A DNA stretch of 64,000 bases. It comes from Bidens hawaiensis. Lineage: Eukaryota > Streptophyta > Magnoliopsida > Asterales > Asteraceae. Of the stretch, positions 55,357 through 64,000 are shown piece by piece (position 1 is the stretch's first letter; each line of letters opens with the position of its first letter). The notes beneath the pieces were generated by a model. That model was not told the origin of the DNA. It did no database searches and saw nothing but the letters and a program-made list of their open reading frames with translations. Where the stretch lies: contig JAIQDT010014337.1 of assembly GCA_021521415.1 (NCBI GenBank), positions 62,001 through 126,000 of the forward strand, written 5' to 3'. Made by a program: the position numbers and the translations under genes.

Positions 55357-55786
55357 TCTTACTATACTATTAAAGCAAAACAAGATGCACACATGGCCTT
55401 CAACTAGCATATCTGTATAGGCTTCCCAGTCATTCGGTTTTCATCTATAAAATTGCCACATCATTCACTAATTAATGTTTTCTATAATCATAACATCACT
55501 AATTAATTTTTTCAAAAATCATAACCAACTATTTCCTTTTAAACAATTTAGAAATCGATTTTGACTACAATTAATTATTTATAACTAATTTTGTGTTCCC
55601 TTTTTTAGTTTGACTATTTTTTAGCAATTCAATGATTTGTATGTTTATACAGTTTCTCATTCACACCATTTGTATATATTTCTTGTGGTTTTTGCAAAGA
55701 ACAAGGTAATGAATTATTATGATATCTATATATATATAGTGTTTGAAATATTTTTCACCCGTGTGTAACACGGGCCACTATCCTAG
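55357..55786 (+). mobile_element. Non-autonomous Helitron
   Basis: It starts TCTTACTATACTATTAAAGC after an A. It ends with the stem-loop CCCGTGTGTAACACGGG (55758-55774) and, after a short gap, CTAG (55783-55786). The 430 bp hold no coding sequence. Confidence 0.7.
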
Positions 55787-56039
55787 GTTATTTAATATAT
55801 CTACATGACACGGTACACAAGTACACAAGTATTTAAAAATGTGATGCTTGATTTTAATAATTCTAGGCACAACAAAAACTACGAAGTTTAAGAAAAAGAG
55901 ATATGTGACAAAGATGATACGAAAATTTTATTTGAACTAGTAGGATGGTGTATTATTTGGACATATTTTTTTATTTATGTAAACATAATAGTTATAATAA
56001 AAGAAAAGTTTGTATTTAATCTGTAGTTTTATGCAATGT

Positions 56040-56860
56040 TGTGTACATAGGTATATTTAATTTGTTTCTCCAAATACATATAAACTGTGTAGGTTGCTAT
56101 ATTTTTGTGTAGCTATATGTGAATCTGATTATCCAAATGCATATAATCTGTGTAGACATTTCAAAGTTTGTGTAGGTATACGTTAATCTGATTCTCCAAG
56201 TACATATAAATTGTGTAGGCTGTTAAAAATTTATATAGATATATGCTGGTTGTATAATGATATGTTTTTAATCGTTCTCCAAGCATGGTGGTTGTGTTTG
56301 AATATGAGTGTGCAGGGATACGCTAATTGTGTAGGGACATGTAATTTAATAATCGACAAAACGGACATTCCCAAAAACATATAAACTCTATAGGTTGTTA
56401 AAACTTTTTGTGGGTACATGTCAACCCGATTATCTAGATGCATATAACCTATGTAGGCACTTAAAGTTTGTGTAGGTATATCTAAATTTCATTCTCCAAG
56501 TACATATAGATTGTGTAGGCTGTTAAAAAATTATATAGATGTATGTTGGTTGTGTAGTGATATGTTTTTAATCATTCTCCAAGCATGTTGGTTGTGCATG
56601 AGTATGATTGTGTAGGATACGCTGGTTGTGTAGGGACATGCAATTTAATAATTGACATTCCTAAATACATATAAAACATGTAGGTTGTTAAAATTTTATG
56701 TAGGTATATGTCAATCCGGTTATCAAGATGTAACATGTGTAGGCACTTAAAGTATGTGTAGGTATGTCTGAATTTCATGCTCCAAATACATATAAACTGT
56801 GTAGGCTGTTAAAATTAAATAGATATAAGTTGGTTGTATAGTAATATGTTTTTAACCCAA
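56040..56860. repeat. Tandem repeat array, period about 290-300 bp
   Basis: The marker CTCCAAGTACATATA (or CTCCAAATACATATA) with TGTGTAGGCTGTTAAAA recurs near 56068, 56193, 56495 and 56781. The last two intervals are about 302 and 286 bases. Units are diverged and rich in TGTGTAGG. Short ORFs on the minus strand arise from the repeat and are not genes. Confidence 0.75.
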
Positions 56861-57012
56861 AATGTCATCATAATATTTTTAATGGGCTGTGAAGTAAACA
56901 TGTCAAAATCAATGAATAAAAGATAATAAAAAAAGTAAAATTTAAACAAGAAAGAAAATAACATGAAGAGGATAAAACGAAAGTTGATTTCACATCATCT
57001 TGTATTAATATA

Positions 57013-58638
57013 CTAGCTTTATAGCCTGTGTTACACACGAGATGATCTAAATTATAAAATTACAAGTAAAACAAATAATTACATAACGTATATAAAAAAA
57101 GTATTACATCTATGCTTGTATCTATACTATCTGTATATAATTAATTTTATTTATATCACAAAATGATTTTTTTTAAATGAGCTTAATAAAAAAAATGCAT
57201 GTGCAGAAACATACCCGAGAACGCTCTTTCTATTGAAAACTTCATTCTCGTTGTCAAATATGTATAATTGAAAGAATTTTGGTTGTTAACCAATTTCGGG
57301 AATAAGACTTATCATACGATAGTAGTTCTGACCACTCAACCTAAATGCATAATAAGTGTTACCTTTATTGATATATTTATCAATTTACCACCCATCGAAG
57401 GAAAGGAGAACATTAAATTGTAAAGACGGATGTTCTTCAAGAACTATGTTTTTCTGAGCTACACCATGAAAAAGATTTTGATAAGTTTCAAGGGGCTTCT
57501 CAACTTTGTCATAATGACAATATAAAAAATAACATGTTAACTCATCCAATTTTGTGAATATTTTGCTTTATTGAGCATAGTTTTGCATGATATACTTTCC
57601 ATACAACGTTCTGATCACCATTGAAGGAAAAACTAATGCTTGCACAAATATTTCAAATTTGATAAAGTTAGAAGCATTGATAGGTCTGGAGACGGCATGT
57701 CGAAAGTGTTCGCAATATTTTCTTAAATTTTAATAGTCGAGGGAAAAATAGTCAATTTGCCAAATCCCGAACCTTTTGATTATTTCCAAAAATGCCCTTG
57801 AAAATAATTTTGAAACCCGAATCATGTTTAAAATTCAAACTTTCATAAATTTGACATTTTCAAGTCAACACTTTGGACCCGTAACAAATTTAATGATAAA
57901 TCTATTTGCATTCTCAAACTTTTAAAAATACTTAGATTTTTCATTTTTAACCCGTAACAAATTTTGATCTAAATGTAGTTAACTTATACCAAACAATCTA
58001 TTTACCAACTTTTGACCCATAAAAATCAAATTTAAGTTCCACAAAAAACTTAAATATAGTATATACTATCCTTACATATTAACATATATATATAGTTTAC
58101 TACATTAACCAAAAAATAAATTGATAGATTTAAAGCGTCGATTTATAATTTATAAATTTATATGACAATTTACAATAATAATAATATTAATAATAAATCA
58201 ATTAACTAATTTAAAAAAAATGGATCGACTTTTAAGCATAAATTTATAATTTAATGACTAAAAAAATTACTTTGTAAAATGAAAACATATTCGAGTTTTG
58301 TTTTTCTTTACAATCTTCTACATTATACATGGTACAATATGTTAACGATAACCTTTGAAATTAGATTCTTTTCAATATTTGACAAACATAGTTTGTTGTT
58401 GATTTTTGGATTTCATCAAGTATTTTGAAATATATAGTAAAATAATATTTTAATATTTATTTTTATAAAAATGTATAGATATAATATAAATAGAGTATAA
58501 AAGGAAAGTGAATAATTATTGATCTATTATATATATTATGGTTAATTAAGATTTTAGTTTTGGAGGGAAAAGAATTGTGAGAATTAACCAAAAGATAACA
58601 AGTGTCCACAATTATTTTACTTTATTAGAATAGGTAGA
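57013..58638 (-). mobile_element. Non-autonomous Helitron on the minus strand
   Basis: On the minus strand it begins TCTACCTATTCTAATAAAG at 58638 after an A. It ends with an imperfect stem-loop around CGTGTGTAACACAGG and CTAG at 57016-57013, followed by T. The A|TC...CTAG|T layout fits Helitron insertion between A and T. The 1.6 kb hold no helicase or Rep sequence. Confidence 0.6.
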
Positions 58639-58902
58639 TTACTATATTTGTTTAAAAATGTTAGCAATTATGTTATGTTATGTTAATGTAATTAAAAATA
58701 AATAATAAAAGTTAATTATTAAAAAACCTTTTGATTGTAACTTACATTGAATTAAATATTTTTAATTACCAAAAATAAAATTTGTCATTTTACTATTGCA
58801 CCCTTGTATTTAAATAATTCAAAAATAGAAAAGAAATAATATGATTAATTAAAACATCTTCTCGCACTTCTCGCATTAAGAATCACTTCTGAAATGAACA
58901 TA

Positions 58903-58905
<3 letters not shown>

Positions 58906-58955
<50 letters not shown>
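58906..58955. repeat. (TA)n microsatellite
   Basis: About 25 units between the two (TA)n-bordered elements. Confidence 0.95.
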
Positions 58956-58956
<1 letters not shown>

Positions 58957-58958
<2 letters not shown>

Positions 58959-60165
58959 GTTCATTTCAGAAGTGATTCTTATAGCAAGAAGTGCAAGAAG
59001 TGATCTCAACCATTAGATTATTAATCAATGGTTGAAATATTATTGCATTTATTGTAATTAATAAAATTTGAAAGACATTAAAATAAATATGAAAAGGTTA
59101 GTTTAGGTAGAATAAAATAATTAATTATTTAATTTATCTCATCTATCCTTAAATAAAAGCTCAAATCATAAATATCCAAAAGTTATGATTTGTAAGTTAC
59201 AATTTATTTATTTCATTATATGTTAGTGTAAGATCTAATTTTGTTCTTTTTTCACCAATAAATAACTTTTAATTTATCAGATTTATGCAAAATAGTATCT
59301 TCATCATTGATTACTCTTTTGAAAAAAAAATAACAAATTAAATATTTGTAAGACGGAAAAAATGTGTACGAAGAAATTGAAAATGTGTAGAAAAAAAAAG
59401 ATGTGTATGAGAAAATTAAAGATGTGTAGGAAGAAATTAAATATGCGTAGGAAAAAATTGAAGATGTGTAGGACGAAAAAAAGTGTACGGCGAATGTAGA
59501 TGTGTCGGACAAAAAATATGTTGTGTATGAGAAAATTAAATATGTGTAGGAAAAAAATTAAGATGTGTATGAGAAAATTAATGTTGTGTAGGAAGAAATT
59601 GAATATGCGTATGAAACAATTGAAGTATGTAGTTGTGTAAGAAAAAAATATGTTGTGTATGAGAAAATAAAATGTGTGTAGGAAAAAAAATTAAGATGTG
59701 TATGAGAAAGTTAATGATGTGTAGGAAAAAATTGAATATGCGTAAAAAACAGTTGAAGATGTGTAGGACGAAAAGCATAGGCAGGAAGAAATTGAAAATA
59801 TGTAGGAAAAACAACTAAGACGTGTATGAAAAAATTAAAGATATGTATGAAAATTTTGAATAGGTGTAGGAAAAATTATAGTTGTGTAGGGTGAACTCAA
59901 GAGATATGGTAAAAAAGATAAATTTATTGTATTATTGATTTATTGATTTTTTAAATCTTTTAGTTATTCTGATTAGATTAATATATTAGTTACAAATGTA
60001 ACTCACGTGGTTTAATTATATATATTAATTAGAAAGAGAATACATTTATATTACTTTAATAGCTTTTTCATATATTTTTCATGATGGAAGATTGAAAATT
60101 AGATGAGTGGCCCAGATTGACTTCTCGCACTTCTCACTGTAACTTGACGTCTCGCAAGATCCATC

Positions 60166-60168
<3 letters not shown>
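58957..60168. mobile_element. (TA)n-bordered element 2 with GAGAAGTG inverted ends
   Basis: The left end AGGTTCATTTCAGAAGTGAT and on through AGCAAGAAGTGCAAGAAGTG is related, inverted, to the right end (60118-60168, CTTCTCGCACTTCTCACTGT...). It matches the ends of element 1. It contains the ~24-bp minisatellite and no transposase. Confidence 0.6.
59345..59900. repeat. Minisatellite, period about 22-24 bp
   Basis: About 22 diverged units of the type GATGTGTAGGAAGAAATTGAA. The minus-strand ORFs across it are repeat artefacts rich in Phe, Ser, Tyr and Thr. Confidence 0.88.

Positions 60169-60209
<41 letters not shown>
60169..60209. repeat. (TA)n microsatellite
   Basis: About 20 units at the right border of element 2. 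Confidence 0.95.
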
Positions 60210-60212
<3 letters not shown>

Positions 60213-61512
60213 CCAGTTGCAATTTGACAAGTGTCCCACTTGTATTTTTGTTATAACTTTTAAAAATATGATGTTTTAAAAAAGGCTGTTCAAAATGTTT
60301 GTGGCTCGTAGCTTGGTGCATAGCTCACTCGATAAAAACTTGAATAAAGATAGATAAAGAAAACTTGATTTAAAACGACCTGGGCCGAGCTGGCACATTT
60401 TGTGAACTTCATGCTCTAGCTCGAGTTGAGCCATGCTGCCACATTTATTTCCAAGCCCGAGCTCGAAGTCACACTGGCTCGGCTTAGCTCGGCTGGTTTA
60501 CAATGTACCGTTATGGCATACTTATTTTTATTAACATTTAGTTCCATTTAAGACGGAGTTGTGCTTCGTAATGTACAAGTCATATAATCATCTATGTACA
60601 CATCCTTAAAGATATATACATATTTGACGTCATTTTTTTCTGTAGTTCAACGCCCTCACCGCTGTACACGTCGATAAAGATATATACATGCTCGACGTCA
60701 TTTTTTTTACCACAGTTCAACTCCCTCACGGCAAAGCTAGCGACGGGTTCACATGAAAGTTTTGATTTTATTTTATAAATTTTAACGACGTTAGTTTTTT
60801 TTTCGCGTTTATATGAAACGAAAACTTAATTTATAATTTTTCTATTATCATTTTTCACCTTTGGGTATGTTTGACAAAACTAGCGGATGGCTGGAAGCGG
60901 GTAGCTGTAACTTTTTAAATATATTTAAGTATTTGGCAAAGTAACTAGAGCTTTTAATAAAATGTATAAAAAGACCAAAATGAGCATAATTAAAAAAACA
61001 TAATACTAAACGTAATCATATATATATATATAGATAGATAGATAAGTTCTTTATCAAATAAATAAAACATGGTTATTTGTAATTAAATAAAATATAGTCA
61101 TTGACAAACAGTCAACAAAATATAATACTATTAAATCATTATTGTCGTGCGTTCCATATTAAAGTAGCAATATTTGTGCGAACATGAATCCAACAAAGAG
61201 TTATAACAAAGCGATTAGTGCTTCTTCTTGCTTGTTTCATTATTCATAATAACTCTAGTAATAAATTCAATATCAGTTTAAAATATAAACACATAAATAG
61301 CTAAACTATAAACACCTAAACAGCTTAACATATGAAGACGTAAATAATATTCTCGAATAAATATAGCGATATCAAATAACTTCCAATTTGTCATGGTACT
61401 AAAGCATCAAGGTAAAAACAATAAAACAACCCAAAAGCAATAAAGTTCAAACAAATAGAAACAATAATGTCTTCGTAACATGTCCTCAAATAAAACTTTA
61501 GTCAGCGAGCCT
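60210..61512. other. Unassigned region
   Basis: Around 60360-60500 there are repeated GAGCTCG/GGCTCGG words of the sort found in hAT subterminal regions, but no ends were identified. ATATACATGCTCGACGTCAT and ATATACATATTTGACGTCAT near 60610 and 60680 form a diverged duplication of about 70 bp. No gene is seen. Confidence 0.5.
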
Positions 61513-62602
61513 TTACTTTCGTTGCAGCCGCGCTAACCTACCATAATCACGTCGCACATTTATAAACATTTCTCTTTTCACATGATCTTCAAATAAATCC
61601 ATTGCAAAGAACCACAACTCCTCATATTCTCTCATTAATCCTGCATCTACCATCCAGTTAAGCACACCTATAGCAGCTTCAATATTAAACTTAGTACTTT
61701 GACTGAGTTTGGAAGAATATGATTCTAATATTTCTAGAGCATGTTGTTGATTCATATTACTTTGAGTGAAATAGTCTTTAAGCATTGAAATTCCCAATGA
61801 GTCTATCCCTTTACGTTTCATCTTAATTGGTTTAGGCTTCGTGTTACTTTAGTAGGCTTCTCAAAATTTTTTGCTACCTCAACTGGCTTGATGTTGATGT
61901 AATAGGTTGACGTACTTCATTCATTTAGTCACTCAAGAAATTATTTTTTTGGGCTTCCAAGTTTTCTATATTAGAAAGTTTATCAGTGTATACTTGATAA
62001 GCGTCAGCATTATCACCTCCCTCAACATTGTCATCCTCAAGATTCTCAACATGCACCTCATTGAACGTAGTTGGATCCATAAAGGGCGTCACACAATTTT
62101 CCTCACTAGCAACTGCATCTCCAAATAGCTGATCTCGTTCTTCATGTAGTTGTATAGATAGCTGATTACTTTGAATTGCTAGAACTTTCGAGTTTTCCTA
62201 CATAATATAATGGTGAACCGTTAGTTATCATTATGACTGGAATATTATAATGTATTTAAATTTTATATGAGTTATATTATATCACATGAAAATTTCTTTT
62301 CCAACATTCATCAGAACAATTAAGTTGTCTGGTACTTTCATTCCAACATAGGTCAGTCTCTCCGTTCTTAAGTGGCTTCCAAAGGTTGTACTCTTTTCTC
62401 ATACCGTCATACTTGTTCTTCATAGCTTTGTCACTGATGAATTTTTTATTTATAACTTTTTCAAACTCTGGCCGAAGAGAACCCCATTGAATAGGAAAGT
62501 TCGACCATACTTCGTGATATATTTATCTAAAAACCGACATAATTCTAATACTAGTTCTTTTGGCCAAATCTCTCTTTTACCTTTCTCTTTTTTTGGAATC
62601 AT
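61513..62602 (-). pseudogene. Myb/SANT-like domain protein (Harbinger-associated type), decayed
   Basis: On the minus strand the frame from 62602 starts MIPKKEKGKREIWPKELVLEL, the first helix of a Myb/SANT-like (Myb_DNA-bind_3 type) domain. A frameshift near 62490 separates it from KAMKNKYDGMRKEYNLWK (about 62420), the third helix region. After a probable intron (62280-62200) come an acidic middle part with a stop near 61916 and a frame change, then an intact C-terminal stretch 61821-61513 (AAIGVLNWMVDAGLM, LWFFAMDLFEDHVKREMF). That ending is what I recall from plant L10-interacting MYB and Harbinger-associated proteins. No Harbinger transposase is nearby. Stop and frame changes make it a pseudogene. 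Confidence 0.65.
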
Positions 62603-62737
62603 CTAGCAACCATACATAAATATATACACAATTGCAATAAATTCTGCAAAAGCAAACCCAATAAAAAAGCTTCGTGGTAAATTAAATTCTAATCACTAAA
62701 ATAAAAGTTTTCATTAGGCAAGATGTTATAGGAGGAC

Positions 62738-62899
62738 CAGTGGCGGAGCTACCCAAATGGGTACGGGTTCGGCCGAACCCACTCCATTTTCGGTTTTACT
62801 TAGAACGTATAGTTCGCATTAACGAGCGAACCCGTTCTTTTTCGACGATCGAACGCGTTCCCTTTCGACGATCAAACTCATTAGTATTTGGACCCACTG
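62738..62899. mobile_element. Short hAT-like fragment
   Basis: CAGTGGCGGAGCTACCC at the left is a frequent plant hAT terminus. GGACCCACTG at 62890-62899 could be a diverged right end. No matching 8-bp flanks are present, so it is probably a deleted remnant. Confidence 0.45.
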
Positions 62900-63044
62900 A
62901 AATTAAGTAGAGATGAGCAGCATGTGTGTTGATTTGTTTGCTCGCCTGGTTTGCTCATTGTCTAGAAAATGGTAGAAACAGATGAAAAACTTGGGGATGA
63001 AGAAAGGAAAAGTTTTTTTTTTTTGGAAAGTGTGAAAGTCAAAA

Positions 63045-63379
63045 TCTATTTTTTTTTTGGAACGACCAAGTAAGTAACGTCGGGTATTTCGTACACGGCC
63101 TCCAATGGCTAAAGGTAGCCCGAGCCGGCCACACGTCCGGACGGACGAAGCCCCTAGTGGTCCACCTATTGAGGGATTCCCCGGATAAAACCCGACCCCC
63201 ACGCCCGCCAAACGGCACGACAGCGATGAGCCTGTAAAACCGGGTGAGATCAGGACTCGAACCCTAGCAAGCCAGGATCATCCCTCATATCTCCCATATA
63301 AATTGGTGATAGTGAGGTTTAAACCCCCTACCTCTCACTAGTAAAATAAATACTCTACCATTAAGCCACAACCAATATA
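63045..63379 (-). mobile_element. tRNA-derived SINE
   Basis: The minus strand begins GGTTGTGGCTTAATGGTAGA (A box TGGCTTAATGG) with GGTTTAAACC and, further on, GGTTCGAGTCC as B-box matches. It runs through a G+C-rich body and ends in a poly(A) tail (plus-strand T run 63050-63058). The flanks carry AAAGTCAAAA (63035-63044 and 63380-63389), consistent with a target duplication from L1-type priming. It is about 335 bp. The minus-strand ORF across it is not a gene. Confidence 0.78.
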
Positions 63380-63389
63380 AAAGTCAAAA

Positions 63390-64000
63390 AACTATTATTA
63401 TATATATATTAAAAATCAAATATCAGCTTACTCACAAAAACACTATTAACCCAATAGCAACAAGTAAATCATTTACATTTTGATATGTATGCAAGGTAGT
63501 TAAAAAAACAAAAGAATTTCACAAGGGACTTTGAAATTCAATTCATTATGTCTGCTTAAAAGAATATTTAGATGTATTTACAAGATTATTTTCTACTTAA
63601 AATTATCATACTATTTATGTTAATATTATCATACTATTTATGTTAGTAATTAATTTTTAGTTACATGTCTCTCCTAATAATATTCGATTAATTTTTTATA
63701 TATACCTTTGTCTATGTTTTGATATAAACATTACTCAAAATCTATTCGCCGTAACACGTGAAGAAACTTTATTAATTTTATGTTTTATTAACGCCCCCGT
63801 CGTGATGCACAGTTTACGTGTGTCAACACTCTCGTCGTAACGCGTGGGGAATTTCACTAGTTAACTTTAAAACATACTTTGTTTTTACTTTTCTAATTTT
63901 CGTTGTTATTAACAATTAATATTAAATCATAAAACAGTTGTTGCATCTTTATATTTTCTATTTTCTCTAATAAGTATAAATATAATATTTTATGCTATCA
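63390..64000. other. A+T-rich end of window, possible Helitron 3' end
   Basis: CGTCGTAACGCGTGGGGAAT then TTCACTAG (CTAG at 63857-63860, followed by T) resembles a Helitron terminus, but the stem-loop is weak. Nothing else is supported. Confidence 0.3.

Larger units (their letters stand above)
54733..58905. mobile_element. (TA)n-bordered element 1 with GAGAAGTG inverted ends
   Basis: The left end GCGAGAAGTGATATTATAGC is related, in inverted orientation, to the right end (58858-58905: CTTCTCGCACTTCTCGCATT, then AATCACTTCTGAAATGAAC). Both ends abut (TA)n. Two Helitrons and a ~300-bp repeat array lie inside. No transposase was seen, so the superfamily is open. 54790-55350 and 55790-56040 hold only A+T-rich sequence. 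Confidence 0.6.

Noticed and set aside
59252..59814. Minus-strand ORFs rich in Phe, Ser and Tyr
   Set aside because: They are translations of the ~24-bp minisatellite.
60079..60321. 80-codon minus-strand ORF
   Set aside because: Runs through a (TA)n tract and a transposon end; no protein features.
62903..63211. 102-codon minus-strand ORF
   Set aside because: Overlaps the SINE body and its poly(A) region; not protein-like.
63209..63375. Functional tRNA gene
   Set aside because: A- and B-box matches exist, but the head cannot be folded by eye into a full cloverleaf and the poly(A) tail and flanking duplication indicate a SINE.

Overview
The window is plant nuclear DNA made almost entirely of nested transposable elements, with only one intact-looking host gene. 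The plant signs are GT-AG introns, a SKIP19-like F-box/LRR gene, Copia elements primed by initiator Met-tRNA, hAT elements, Helitrons and a tRNA-derived SINE. The Sirevirus-type Copia elements with a third ORF behind pol suggest Asteraceae, but that is inference and the species is not identified.

Layout. 1-12485: an F-box pseudogene (+) whose start lies outside the window is cut by Copia element A. A is cut by a deleted Sirevirus-like element B (minus, TSD ATCAA), and B is cut by a hAT element (TSD ATATTGAT), giving four nested levels. 13601-14951: intact-looking two-exon F-box gene (minus), tail-to-tail with the pseudogene. 15900-17560: two short hAT-like pieces sharing the 8-bp sequence GTTAGGAG, and an old Copia remnant. 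18196-24681: Ty3/gypsy-type element E (TSD ATATC) with 1.9-kb LTRs, a gag-only ORF and a four-unit leader repeat. 25035-27690: decayed gypsy gag and LTR-like pieces. 27776-52578: decayed Sirevirus-like element D (minus), split by a young Sirevirus-like element C (+, 29926-41954, TSD CTTCT). 52579-60209: dispersed repeats, an isolated LTR, Helitrons, minisatellites and two elements bordered by (TA)n. 61513-62602: Myb/SANT-like pseudogene. 63045-63379: SINE.

Best candidates for something undescribed. (1) C and D carry a related third ORF after pol, with basic nuclear-localisation-like clusters and a conserved C-terminal region, preceded by a splice-acceptor-like site. (2) The non-coding parts of C hold about 48 copies of GCGAAGTT or GCGAACTT in alternating orientation, forming many hairpins. 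D has a different tandem hairpin array at the matching place upstream of its third ORF. (3) In three different Sirevirus-like LTRs the TATA box lies in the loop of a long inverted repeat, and in C it lies between two hairpins. (4) C has almost identical LTRs and open gag and pol frames, yet pol seems to lack the first part of reverse transcriptase.

All calls are from reading the sequence. No database or alignment program was used, and family assignments rest on remembered motifs.
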